In this document: positions 9,235 to 17,555 of the stretch, in pieces
Layout: each line of letters opens with the position of its first letter
Position numbering within the stretch: position 1 is the first letter of the stretch
From: Flavobacterium piscisymbiosum
Lineage (GTDB): Bacteria; Bacteroidota; Bacteroidia; Flavobacteriales; Flavobacteriaceae
DNA: 64,000 nt
Direction of reading: 5' to 3'
NCBI RefSeq assembly: GCF_020905295.1
Contig: NZ_JAJJMM010000001.1
Location: forward strand, 930,001 to 994,000
Program-made: the position numbers and the translations under genes
Notes under the pieces: model-generated
Database searches by the model: none
Told to the model about the DNA's origin: nothing
Seen by the model: only the letters and a program-made list of their open reading frames with translations

Positions 9235-10167
9235 TTATTTATTTTTAAGCCATTCAAACAAACGATGTGCATCTTCGTACTTGAATAATTGCGTTCCTTC
9301 GTTCATTGTTGCAGCAGATCCGCAGGCAACTCCCCAGCGAATTACTTCTTTCAGACTTTTATTTTGAGACAATGCCCAAACCATTCCTCCCACCATACTA
9401 TCTCCGGCGCCAACGGTACTTTTTTTGGCAACATTAGGTGCAGGAACATATTCATAATCGTCTTTTGTAACCAAAACCGCTCCTTGCGGCCCTAAAGAAA
9501 CTACAACAATTTCGGCTCCGCCTTTGGCAATGATTTTTTTGGCGGCTTCATTTACTTCTTCCATTTCGAGGCGTTCTACTCCTACTAGTTTTGCGAGTTC
9601 ACCAACGTTTGGTTTTATGAGATATGCTCCGGTTTCCAGAACTTTCTTTAGGGCTTCTCCTGACGTATCTACAATTAACTTTGAACTTGATGCTTTGGCG
9701 ATTTCAGCAATTTTCTGATAAAAATCGGTTGACAAACCTTCGTTTAAACTTCCGCTTGCGACCAGAAATTTAGGTTTTAAATTTGAAATGGTTTCCAAAA
9801 CTTTCTGAACTTCTGAATCAGTTAGAACATCTCCTGTAAACCCAAAACGATATTGCGAATTGGTGTTATCATCAACGGCTATAAAATTTTCTCTGGTTGC
9901 GGTTTGGGTTTCAACAGCTTCAAAATCTACTTTTTCCTGTTTTACTAAGTCTTTCAGCATTTCGCCAACTGGTCCGCCTGATGTAAAAATAGCTAAGGAA
10001 TTTCCGCGTAAGCGAGCAATAGCTTTAGAAACATTTATTCCGCCACCGCCTGCATCAAATTGTGGTGTTCCGCATCGTATTTTCTGCTCGGCAATCAGGC
10101 CTGAGAAATGGGTGCTTTTGTCTACCGAAGGATTTACGGTTAAGGTAACTATATCGAATGTTTTCAT
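9235..10167 (-). CDS. pfkB: 6-phosphofructokinase 2 (PfkB family sugar kinase)
   Basis: The 310-residue protein is nearly the length of E. coli PfkB (309). It has the GGGGINVSKAI motif (40-50), SGSLNEG (138-144), VVVSLGPQGA (221-230) and the catalytic GAGDSMVG loop (253-260, base D256), all closely like E. coli PfkB and more so than FruK or LacC. Expected reaction: ATP-dependent phosphorylation of fructose 6-phosphate (possibly also tagatose 6-phosphate) in the cytosol. The frame extends 22 codons further upstream, but MKTFDIV at 10167 matches the family start, and the upstream codons (FCKQHFFRIFKRYKK) look non-coding. 1-Phosphofructokinase is the main alternative. Confidence 0.85.
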   Translation of the reverse strand: MKTFDIVTLTVNPSVDKSTHFSGLIAEQKIRCGTPQFDAGGGGINVSKAIARLRGNSLAIFTSGGPVGEMLKDLVKQEKVDFEAVETQTATRENFIAVDDNTNSQYRFGFTGDVLTDSEVQKVLETISNLKPKFLVASGSLNEGLSTDFYQKIAEIAKASSSKLIVDTSGEALKKVLETGAYLIKPNVGELAKLVGVERLEMEEVNEAAKKIIAKGGAEIVVVSLGPQGAVLVTKDDYEYVPAPNVAKKSTVGAGDSMVGGMVWALSQNKSLKEVIRWGVACGSAATMNEGTQLFKYEDAHRLFEWLKNK

Positions 10168-10317
10168 TTTTTTATCTTTTTTATATCTCTTAAAGATCCG
10201 AAAAAAATGTTGTTTGCAAAAAATAAAATTCACGAGACATAAATGCGTTACCGTTCATCTTTACACAGAGATAAGGCGGTTGGAAATAACTTCCGGTTAA
10301 ATTCGATAAAACCTTTG

Positions 10318-10325
10318 TACCTTTG
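10318..10325 (+). promoter_or_regulatory. -7 promoter element of thiL
   Basis: TACCTTTG matches TAnnTTTG and lies 29 bases before the ATG. It sits in the spacer divergent to pfkB. Confidence 0.6.
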
Positions 10326-10354
10326 CGCCTTAGAAACTTTGGAACTTAAAAAAA

Positions 10355-11401
10355 ATGATCGAAGATAAAAATCCGCAACGTACCAGTATAGCGCAATTAG
10401 GCGAGTTTGGCTTAATTGAACACTTAACCAAAAATTTTGATGTTACTCAGGAATCTACCTTAAAAAGTATAGGCGATGATGCTGCTGTTCTTGATTTTAA
10501 AGACAAAAAAGTAGTGGTTTCTACTGATTTACTGATCGAAGGTGTACATTTTGATTTGGCTTATATGCCTTTAAAACACTTAGGATATAAAGCAGTTGTT
10601 GTAAATATATCTGATATCTGTGCCATGAATGCCAGACCAACACAAATAACGGTTTCTGTAGCCGTTTCTAATCGTTTTCCATTAGAAGCATTAGAAGAAT
10701 TATTTGAAGGGATTACACACGCTGCAAAAGAATATAAAGTAGATGTTATTGGCGGAGACACTACCTCATCGCAAAAAGGATTAATCATTAGCATTACAGC
10801 TATTGGTGAAGCAAATGAAGATGAAATTATATATAGAAATGGTGCCCAAAAAACCGATTTACTTGTAGTTACCGGTGACATTGGCGCTGCTTATATGGGA
10901 TTACAGGTTTTAGAACGCGAAAAGCAGGTTTTTCAAGTCAACCCAAATAGTCAGCCTGATCTTGATATGTACAGCTATTTAATCGAGCGCCAGTTAAAAC
11001 CTGAAGCACGAAAAGATGTTCGTACTTTACTGCACGCTCTTGAAATTAAGCCAACATCGATGATCGATATTTCTGACGGATTATCATCTGAGATTATTCA
11101 TTTGTGCAAACAATCTAAAGTGGGTTGTAATTTATACGAAGATAAACTTCCGCTGGATCCGCAATTTATTTCGACTTGTGAGGAGTTTAATATTGATAGT
11201 ACAACGGTTGCTATTAATGGCGGCGAAGATTATGAATTGTTGTTTACGATTGACATTAATGACTTTGATAAAATAAAAGGAAATCCAAATTTCTCTATTA
11301 TTGGTCATATGGCAGACGAAAGCGAAGGAATAAATTTGGTTACACGCGCCAATACTCAGATTCCTTTGAAAGCTAGAGGTTGGGATGCTTTGACAGAATA
11401 A
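10355..11401 (+). CDS. thiL: thiamine-monophosphate kinase
   Basis: The 348-residue protein has the ThiL/PurM (AIRS) fold signatures: GDDAAVL (40-46), STDLLIEGVHF (56-66), NISDICAM (84-91) and GGDTTSS (133-139), the Asp-rich sites that bind Mg-ATP and thiamine phosphate. A later DISDGLSSE and GGEDYELL complete the set. Reaction: ATP plus thiamine monophosphate gives thiamine diphosphate, the last step of thiamine cofactor synthesis. No other thi genes are nearby. The ATG start is supported by the -7 element 29 bases upstream. Confidence 0.95.
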   Translation: MIEDKNPQRTSIAQLGEFGLIEHLTKNFDVTQESTLKSIGDDAAVLDFKDKKVVVSTDLLIEGVHFDLAYMPLKHLGYKAVVVNISDICAMNARPTQITVSVAVSNRFPLEALEELFEGITHAAKEYKVDVIGGDTTSSQKGLIISITAIGEANEDEIIYRNGAQKTDLLVVTGDIGAAYMGLQVLEREKQVFQVNPNSQPDLDMYSYLIERQLKPEARKDVRTLLHALEIKPTSMIDISDGLSSEIIHLCKQSKVGCNLYEDKLPLDPQFISTCEEFNIDSTTVAINGGEDYELLFTIDINDFDKIKGNPNFSIIGHMADESEGINLVTRANTQIPLKARGWDALTE

Positions 11402-11420
11402 AAATTAAAAATCCAAAATA

Positions 11421-11473
11421 AAAAAAATCCAAATTTCAATACTAATCACGTTATTGGAATTTGGATTTTTTTA
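11421..11473. terminator. bidirectional terminator between thiL and the response regulator gene
   Basis: AATCCAAATTTCAATA and TATTGGAATTTGGATT pair almost perfectly around a short loop, with A run and T run outside. Confidence 0.8.
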
Positions 11474-11484
11474 TTGGATTTTAT

Positions 11485-12183
11485 TTACAGAAGCCCTTTA
11501 CTTTTGGCTTCTTTTACCAAATCATCATCTGAACCTGATTTTACTTTAAGTAATTCTTTAAGACTTACTTTACGTTTTTCGATTGCATTTTGAGAAATCG
11601 GAATATATTGCGGCATATCATATACCGGAGTTCCTTTTGATAAATGAAATAAAATTTGCTTGTCGAACTCATCAATTTCAATTGAATTATGAGGTGACTG
11701 GTTTAGTATTTTTTGAACAGATTGACTGTAGTATTTATCATTTTTCATCACTTTATCAAATGCGAAAAGCAATTCATCAAAGGTGAGATCGTTTTTAATA
11801 ATTAAACCATTGGGCTGAATGGTTCTGATTATGGTTTTAATTTTGAGTAACTCGGTATACATCGTTAACAAAATAACTTTGCAGTTTGGCATTTTCTTCA
11901 GGATGAGCTTTGCTAAATCTTCGCCCGAAAAAATATCTTTTTCCTCGTAAGCCGGCATGCTAATATCTAAAAAAGCTACATCAAAATGTGGTGTTTTTTC
12001 ATCTTCGATTAAATCATATCCTGATTTACAGTCGTGTGCCTGCGAAATTAAAAATTCATATTGATGAGGATTGTAACGCGTTATGGCGTTTTTATATCCT
12101 TCGATAATAAAAGGGTGATCATCGACAATTAATATGTTTTTTTTAATTAATTGAGAATCTGAGGCATTTGGGTCGATTGTCAT
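11485..12183 (-). CDS. response regulator, receiver domain plus LuxR-like helix-turn-helix
   Basis: The 232-residue protein has a receiver domain (about 15-140): acidic pair D21/D22 in ILIVDDHPF, phosphoacceptor D73 in VAFLDISMP, T107 and K130. The C-terminal half (about 165-225) resembles the NarL/LuxR helix-turn-helix but is divergent (ILFHLSKGTPVYDMPQYIPISQNAIEKRKVSLKELL contains the two helices). Its ATG overlaps the TGA of the kinase gene by four bases (12180-12183), so the two are translationally coupled and form a cognate pair. Expected role: DNA-binding output of the upstream TPR kinase. Targets are unknown. Confidence 0.88.
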   Translation of the reverse strand: MTIDPNASDSQLIKKNILIVDDHPFIIEGYKNAITRYNPHQYEFLISQAHDCKSGYDLIEDEKTPHFDVAFLDISMPAYEEKDIFSGEDLAKLILKKMPNCKVILLTMYTELLKIKTIIRTIQPNGLIIKNDLTFDELLFAFDKVMKNDKYYSQSVQKILNQSPHNSIEIDEFDKQILFHLSKGTPVYDMPQYIPISQNAIEKRKVSLKELLKVKSGSDDDLVKEAKSKGLL

Positions 12184-14231
12184 CTGTTTTTCAGGTTAAT
12201 TTTCTGATCTATGGGTATTTTAATTACAATAAGAGTTCCTTCTCCTTTGGCAGATTTTAAGGCAATTGCTCCATTACATTCTGCTGCTCTGTATTGAATA
12301 TTATGCAAACCTATACCATTTTTAGATCTTTTGGCATTAAAACCAACTCCATCATCTAAAATTGATAAAACCAAATAATCTATTTCGCTTTTAAACTCCA
12401 CTATAATCGTATCTGCATTTGCATATTTATTACAATTCTGAAGTGCTTCCTGAACAATTCTGTACAAATTAATTTTAACTGTATTACTCACCAATTCCCA
12501 CTTTATATTAGAATCGAAAGTCGTAATTAATTTTGTATCGTACGTGTTTTGTTGATCTTCAAACAATTTGTTTAAAATCGCGATAAAATTATTAATTAAT
12601 TCGGATTTCTCTCTATTTAAATCGTGCGAAATTTCACGAATATCCTGCTCTATATTTTTAAGCTCAGTTAAGTATTTTTTCCTTTTTGGAGCTGCTTCTT
12701 CCTCATCTACTTTATCTAAACTATCCAGACTTATCCTAACACCAAACATTCTGCCCAAAACACCATCATGCAAATCCTGGGCTACTTTTTTCTTTTCTTT
12801 AATACGAGTGAGTTCGATATCATTTTGCTGCGAAATCATTAAATTATAAATGTCCTCATTTGCAATTTGCTGCTGTTGCTTAAAGAGTAATTCTCTGTTT
12901 TTGGCTTGTTGCGTTTTGTAAACATAAAAAAACAAACCGATTAAAGTACAGATACTAAAAACGTAGATTAGCGTTTTATTTTTCTCTTGCAGATTTGAGT
13001 TTTGATCTTTTATTTCGTTGGTTTCATATTCAATACGCGAAAACTTTTCTCCCATTTTTCGCTCTGATCTTACCATCTTATCATTTAGCTTAATATATTC
13101 TTTAGAATAGGATGATGCATTTTGAGGATCGACTATGGCAATTTGTTTAAGCGCTTCTAGTGTATTGACGAATTTATTTGATGTACGTGACAAAGCTAAT
13201 GCTTGTCTTGAAAACTGAAATGCCTTGAAAGTATCTTTTTTGAAAGCAAAATATTCTGATAAATGAATTTTACTCGAAACAACTCCTGAAGTAAGATCAA
13301 GACTATCTCTAATTTTTAAAGATTTATAAAACAAATCAGGTAATTGATCCTGTTCTTTTAATTTGAATTTAGAATACCCCAGGTTATCGAGCAAAATTGC
13401 GTATAAACTTGCCCTGTCTTCAAAAAGATTATCTTGTGCCAATCCTTTTTCAAAAAAAAACTTAGCTTTTTTAAAATCACCCATTTTCATATAGATAAAG
13501 CCTATATTATTGAGTGAAGCAGCTTTATACTGATAAAATGCGAGTATCGATTTATCGTCTAAAATTCCTAAAGCTTTGTTTTGAAACTCTAATGCCTTTG
13601 TATATTCTTCCCGTTCATTATACAATATTCCTAACAGGTTGTAGCTTTCATAATAGAGATCGTTTACTTTTTGCTGTTTTTTTAAACTGCGTAATGCTTT
13701 GAAAACCCCTATTTCACTTTCAAAAAAATCACCTTCATTATATTGCAGGCTTGCTTTATTTAAAAATGTTTTTGCTAAATTGTATTGATCATTTATTTTA
13801 AGATAAAGCTTTTCTGCCTTAAAATAATTCATAAAGGCACTATCCGAAATTGACTGTGATTCATAATAATCACCTAAGTACATATAAGCTTTAGCCATGT
13901 GCACCGAGTCCTGCGATTTTTGTGACCTTTCGAGAATTAATTTAGTGGTTTGAAGGTATGATTTCCAATCGCTCATGTTGTAATAACGATTGGCAACTTT
14001 AAAAAGATTGACTTTATTAAGTGAATCATCTTTTTGACTTAAGATAATAGCTAAAGCTTTTTGACTGTAATTTTGTTTAATCTGTAAAGGCAGATTATTT
14101 TCGTTTGCTAACGAAAGATAGGTAGGAAGACTGTCTACAGAGGAAATTATATTTTTATCTGATTCTGTTTTCTTGGTACATGCCCATAGAACGAAGAATA
14201 AAATTAATATTATTTTACATTGCTTTTTCAA
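12180..14231 (-). CDS. TPR-containing sensor histidine kinase (HisKA_3 / NarL-type partner)
   Basis: The 683-residue protein starts with a signal sequence ending LWAC (C18), a lipobox-like site. Tetratricopeptide-type helices follow from about 70 to 370 (NNIGFIYMKMGDFKKAKFFFEKGL is a clear unit), then a transmembrane helix (about 421-438), a coiled region, the H-box AQDLHDG (H488) and a HATPase domain with N-box (EALQNCNKY, N599), DDGVGF (626-631) and GIGLHNI. Expected role: a periplasmic TPR sensor drives autophosphorylation at H488 and phosphotransfer to the overlapping LuxR-type regulator. The ligand is unknown; TPRs commonly bind peptides or proteins. The combination of a possible lipidated N-terminus with an inner-membrane helix is odd. 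Confidence 0.88.
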   Translation of the reverse strand: MKKQCKIILILFFVLWACTKKTESDKNIISSVDSLPTYLSLANENNLPLQIKQNYSQKALAIILSQKDDSLNKVNLFKVANRYYNMSDWKSYLQTTKLILERSQKSQDSVHMAKAYMYLGDYYESQSISDSAFMNYFKAEKLYLKINDQYNLAKTFLNKASLQYNEGDFFESEIGVFKALRSLKKQQKVNDLYYESYNLLGILYNEREEYTKALEFQNKALGILDDKSILAFYQYKAASLNNIGFIYMKMGDFKKAKFFFEKGLAQDNLFEDRASLYAILLDNLGYSKFKLKEQDQLPDLFYKSLKIRDSLDLTSGVVSSKIHLSEYFAFKKDTFKAFQFSRQALALSRTSNKFVNTLEALKQIAIVDPQNASSYSKEYIKLNDKMVRSERKMGEKFSRIEYETNEIKDQNSNLQEKNKTLIYVFSICTLIGLFFYVYKTQQAKNRELLFKQQQQIANEDIYNLMISQQNDIELTRIKEKKKVAQDLHDGVLGRMFGVRISLDSLDKVDEEEAAPKRKKYLTELKNIEQDIREISHDLNREKSELINNFIAILNKLFEDQQNTYDTKLITTFDSNIKWELVSNTVKINLYRIVQEALQNCNKYANADTIIVEFKSEIDYLVLSILDDGVGFNAKRSKNGIGLHNIQYRAAECNGAIALKSAKGEGTLIVIKIPIDQKINLKNR

Positions 14232-14251
14232 TTTGTGTCTTTGAGTTTTAC

Positions 14252-14259
14252 CAAAAATA
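14252..14259 (-). promoter_or_regulatory. -7 promoter element of the TPR kinase gene
   Basis: TATTTTTG on the minus strand matches TAnnTTTG, 20 bases ahead of the kinase ATG and downstream of the terminator of the repeat-peptide gene, so the kinase-regulator pair has its own promoter. Confidence 0.5.
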
Positions 14260-14276
14260 CTAAAACTATAGACACA

Positions 14277-14304
14277 AAAAAAGGCTGTTAAAAATTAACA
14301 GCCT
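14277..14304 (-). terminator. terminator of the repeat-peptide gene
   Basis: AGGCTGTTA and TAACAGCCT pair around a short T/A loop and, on the minus strand, are followed by a run of T. Confidence 0.75.
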
Positions 14305-14329
14305 AATATAAATTTATTAAAAATGTAGC

Positions 14330-14665
14330 TTAATCTACTTTTTTATCTGTTCCGATTGATTGATTAACGCTTGCAAAAGTTAATTGTCTTGCATTGTTTG
14401 CTACTTGATCACCTTTCTTTTGTTTTCCTGTAGCGCCTCCATCTATATATGCTATTATATCACCTTTCTTTTGTTTACCCGTAGCACCTCCGTCTATATA
14501 TGCTATTATATCACCTTTCTTTTGTTTACCTGTAGCACCTCCATCTATAGGCACAATTTTAATAGAGTCTGAAGCTGTTAAAAAATTTGTAACTTCAGGA
14601 GTAGCGAATGATGTTGCTACCATTACTAAAGAAAATATTCCGAATGTTAAAGCTGCTTTTTTCAT
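14330..14665 (-). CDS. small secreted protein with three tandem 17-residue repeats
   Basis: The 111-residue protein has a signal peptide (about 1-21, ending SFA). Mature residues then carry three copies of IDGGATGKQKKGDIIAY (the third diverges after KKGD) and a short hydrophilic tail. Each repeat contains a dibasic KK, so processing into repeated peptides is conceivable, but no protease is identified. The 51-base DNA repeats lie at 14409-14459, 14460-14510 and 14511 to about 14550. The frame is open 51 codons further upstream, but MKKAALTF at 14665 gives a proper signal peptide. It lies between a LytTR regulator and a TPR sensor kinase on the same strand. I do not recognise a family. Confidence 0.7.
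   Translation of the reverse strand: MKKAALTFGIFSLVMVATSFATPEVTNFLTASDSIKIVPIDGGATGKQKKGDIIAYIDGGATGKQKKGDIIAYIDGGATGKQKKGDQVANNARQLTFASVNQSIGTDKKVD
14409..14550. repeat. 51-bp tandem repeat, about 2.8 copies
   Basis: Units start at 14409, 14460 and 14511. They differ at only a few bases and stay in frame, encoding the 17-residue peptide repeat. Copy number could change by slippage or recombination. Confidence 0.85.
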
Positions 14666-14839
14666 GATTTGAGGTATTAAATGTTGATTTTTTTTTGTTT
14701 GGAGAATCATCGCCGTGTGCGAATCATGGTGTAAAACTAACTCCGAATTCAAAAAAAATTTATGCAAAAAAACAGGTTTATGGTAGAACATACCCAATTG
14801 ATAGTCAATGGGTACCAAATTTATGTAAACGCCTAATTT

Positions 14840-15673
14840 TTAGACTTCTAAGTAATTTCCTATAGAAAAATCTGCTATAATTAGATCTACATTAGATTTG
14901 TAGGTTTTAGAAAAAGGAATCTTTTTTAGAGAATTTTTTATATAACAAACTGAGCTTCCGTTATGAATTCGTGCTATATAATTTTTGTTGATAATATAAC
15001 TATTATGAATTCGGATAAAAGGATGCGACAAAATACTCTCAAAATGCTTTAAAGTTTTAAAAGCAGTGATCATTTCTCCGGAATTCAAATAAATATCCGT
15101 CGAGTTATTATCAGCCTGAAAATAGCAAATATCGGCTGCATTCATATAACGGTGGTCACCATATGATTTAATGCATATAATAAGAGGATTCTCGATATTT
15201 TGCGGCTTTTGTATAAAGGGCAAAGCAGAAGAAGTAATTTCGTTTCTTATTGCTACAACATTTGTTTCCGGAACTATTTTATCAAGTTTTAAAATCGTTC
15301 TTAAAACATCTATCGACTGAACAGGTTTCAGGATATAATCAAAAACATTATACTGAATAGCTTCAAAAGCCAGTTCTTTTTTTTTGGTAGTAACAATTAT
15401 TCTGGGTATAACGGGCAGAAATCTGTAAAGCTCGTTTATAAAAGCAAGTGATAAATTACTGGATATGTCGAGAGGATCAATTTCTAAAAAAATAATCGAC
15501 GGCCGATGTTCTAACACTAAATACAAACCATCCTGATAATTCGTAGCCGAAGCCATAAAAGTTAATTCCGAAAAACCCTCTGCAACTGATTTGGTTTTCA
15601 AAATACTTTCAGCATCATCGTCAATAATAATATACGAATACTTTTTCAATATCAGTTTTTGTTGATTTTTCAT
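14840..15673 (-). CDS. LytTR-type response regulator with Glu at the phosphoacceptor position
   Basis: The 277-residue protein has a receiver-like domain (about 12-130) and a LytTR DNA-binding domain (about 165-270; FQADNNSTDIYLNSGE, FIRIHNSYIINKNYIARI). The receiver keeps the acidic cluster D18-D20, T95/T96 and K116 (LKPV), but the strand that normally ends FLDI reads FLEID, putting E64 where the phosphorylated Asp should be. This suggests a phosphomimic or phosphorylation-independent regulator. Family knowledge: LytTR regulators bind direct repeats and often control secreted or quorum-linked genes. The next gene downstream is the repeat peptide, 174 bases away. No LytS-type kinase is adjacent. 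Confidence 0.85.
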   Translation of the reverse strand: MKNQQKLILKKYSYIIIDDDAESILKTKSVAEGFSELTFMASATNYQDGLYLVLEHRPSIIFLEIDPLDISSNLSLAFINELYRFLPVIPRIIVTTKKKELAFEAIQYNVFDYILKPVQSIDVLRTILKLDKIVPETNVVAIRNEITSSALPFIQKPQNIENPLIICIKSYGDHRYMNAADICYFQADNNSTDIYLNSGEMITAFKTLKHFESILSHPFIRIHNSYIINKNYIARIHNGSSVCYIKNSLKKIPFSKTYKSNVDLIIADFSIGNYLEV

Positions 15674-15861
15674 GAATCCCCGACAACTATCCCTGTAGTT
15701 TCATCAATACTTTTGAAAAAATTTATTTTAGTGTTTTATCCGCAATTAAAAATACGAATTTCAGTTATTTTACTATTTCATTGTTAATACATTGCAAACA
15801 AATGTTAACACATAGGGATGAAATGCAAAAAAGTCCGACGAACTGCATTTGTGAAATCAAA

Positions 15862-15896
15862 AAAATCCCAAATTCCTGTCTGGAATTTGGGATTTA
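15862..15896 (-). terminator. glyQS terminator
   Basis: AATCCCAAATTCC and GGAATTTGGGATT pair perfectly around a 5-base loop. On the minus strand a T run follows. Confidence 0.8.
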
Positions 15897-15918
15897 TTAT
15901 AGTATTGATTTAAGAAAA

Positions 15919-17457
15919 TTACATTTTCATCAACCAGTTTTTCATCGAAACTTCGTTTTCGATAATGTCTTTCAATTCAGAAATTTTTACACGATCCTGT
16001 TTCATTGTATCTCTATGACGAATAGTTACTGTTTCGTCTTCGATCGTTTGATGATCTACTGTAACACAAAACGGAGTTCCAAGAGCATCTTGTCTTCTGT
16101 AACGACGACCTACTGCATCTTTTTCATCATAAGCCACACTGAAATCCCATTTTAAATCATCTATGATTTTTCTGGCGATATCCGGCAATCCATCTTTTTT
16201 AACCAATGGTAAAATAGCCACTTTTGTTGGTGCTAAAACTGATGGTAATTTTAGAACTGTTCTTGTAGAACCGTCTTCAAGAGTTTCTTCCTGTAATGAA
16301 GTTGCAAAAACAGCCAGGAACATACGATCTAAACCTACTGAAGTTTCTACTACGTATGGCACGTAATTCTCGTTCAGTTCCGGATCAAAATATTGTAATT
16401 TTCTACCAGAATATTGTTCGTGCGCTTTTAAGTCAAAATCAGTACGAGAGTGAATTCCTTCTAATTCTTTGAATCCAAAAGGGAAATTAAACTCGATATC
16501 TGCCGCAGCATTTGCGTAATGTGCTAATTTTTCGTGATCGTGAAAACGGTAATTCTCTTTTCCTAATCCTAAAGATAAATGCCAGTTTAAACGTGTTTCT
16601 TTCCAATGGTGGTACCATTTCATTTCTTCACCCGGGCGAACGAAAAATTGCATTTCCATTTGTTCGAATTCACGCATACGGAAAATAAATTGTCTTGCAA
16701 CGATTTCATTTCTAAATGCTTTACCGGTTTGAGCAATTCCAAAAGGAATTTTCATACGACCTGATTTTTGAACGTTCAGGAAGTTCACAAAAATACCCTG
16801 CGCTGTTTCCGGACGTAAATACAAATCCATTGCAGAATCTGCAGAAGCTCCAAGTTTAGTTCCGAACATTAAGTTGAATTGCTTTACATCTGTCCAGTTT
16901 TTAGAACCGGTTTCAGGATCAGCAATTTCTAATTCTTCGATTAAAGCTTTTACATCCTGAAGATCATCAGTCATACCTTTTGCAAGCCTTGATAAAATTT
17001 CTTTGTATTTTGAAAGATATTCTACAACGCGTGCATTTGTGGTAATAAATTCTTCTTCATTAAATGCATCTCCAAAACGAGCTCTCGCTTTTTCGATTTC
17101 TTTTTGAGCTTTTTGATTGATCTTTTCAGCATGATCTTCAACCAAAACGTCTGCTCTATATCTCTTTTTTGAATCTTTATTATCAATCAACGGATCATTA
17201 AAAGCATCAACGTGGCCTGAAGCTTTCCAGGTTGTTGGATGCATCAATATTGCAGCATCAAGGCCCACAATATTCTCGTTCATCTGAACCATTGATTTCC
17301 ACCAATATTCACGGATATTCTTTTTTAACTCGACACCATTTTGTGCATAATCATACACTGCACTCAATCCATCGTATACTTCGCTTGACGGAAAAATAAA
17401 TCCGTACTCTTTTGCGTGCGAAACCACATTCTTAAATATATCTTCTTGTTTTGCCAT
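15919..17457 (-). CDS. glyQS: glycyl-tRNA synthetase, single-chain alpha2 type
   Basis: The 512-residue class II synthetase is of the eukaryote/archaeon-like homodimer kind used by Bacteroidota, not the alpha2beta2 GlyQ/GlyS form. Visible motifs are the N-terminal GLDAAILMHPTTWKASGH, the motif-2 region RPETAQGIFVNF and FRNEIVARQFIFRMREFEQME, the glycine-pocket region GIHSRTDFDL, motif 3 ETSVGLDRMFLA, and a C-terminal anticodon-binding domain (about 400-510). Reaction: ATP-dependent charging of tRNA-Gly. The insertion at about 125-200 is helical and linker-like. A -7 element lies only seven bases ahead of the ATG, implying a very short or absent leader. Confidence 0.96.
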   Translation of the reverse strand: MAKQEDIFKNVVSHAKEYGFIFPSSEVYDGLSAVYDYAQNGVELKKNIREYWWKSMVQMNENIVGLDAAILMHPTTWKASGHVDAFNDPLIDNKDSKKRYRADVLVEDHAEKINQKAQKEIEKARARFGDAFNEEEFITTNARVVEYLSKYKEILSRLAKGMTDDLQDVKALIEELEIADPETGSKNWTDVKQFNLMFGTKLGASADSAMDLYLRPETAQGIFVNFLNVQKSGRMKIPFGIAQTGKAFRNEIVARQFIFRMREFEQMEMQFFVRPGEEMKWYHHWKETRLNWHLSLGLGKENYRFHDHEKLAHYANAAADIEFNFPFGFKELEGIHSRTDFDLKAHEQYSGRKLQYFDPELNENYVPYVVETSVGLDRMFLAVFATSLQEETLEDGSTRTVLKLPSVLAPTKVAILPLVKKDGLPDIARKIIDDLKWDFSVAYDEKDAVGRRYRRQDALGTPFCVTVDHQTIEDETVTIRHRDTMKQDRVKISELKDIIENEVSMKNWLMKM

Positions 17458-17464
17458 AGTGATG

Positions 17465-17472
17465 CAAAAATA
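17465..17472 (-). promoter_or_regulatory. -7 promoter element of glyQS
   Basis: TATTTTTG on the minus strand, seven bases ahead of the start codon. If used, the transcript would begin within a base or two of the ATG. Confidence 0.5.
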
Positions 17473-17527
17473 TAAAAAGTACGTTTAAAAAAAAGAAAAA
17501 TTATAAAGATTGAGAGATTGATTTCGT

Positions 17528-17535
17528 TATTTTTG
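17528..17535 (+). promoter_or_regulatory. -7 promoter element of the comF-like gene
   Basis: TATTTTTG matches TAnnTTTG, 20 bases before the ATG. A TTG lies about 15 bases upstream, slightly close for a -33 element. Confidence 0.55.
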
Positions 17536-17555
17536 TAACTAAATTCTTTCTATTT

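Noticed and set aside
9860..10300. 146-residue plus-strand frame
   Set aside because: Antisense to pfkB with no domain; a shadow of the gene on the other strand.
14666..14818. Longer start for the repeat-peptide gene
   Set aside because: The extra 51 codons destroy the signal peptide, which begins cleanly at 14665.
15781..16155. 124-residue plus-strand frame
   Set aside because: Runs antisense through the glyQS end and its terminator, with no family resemblance.
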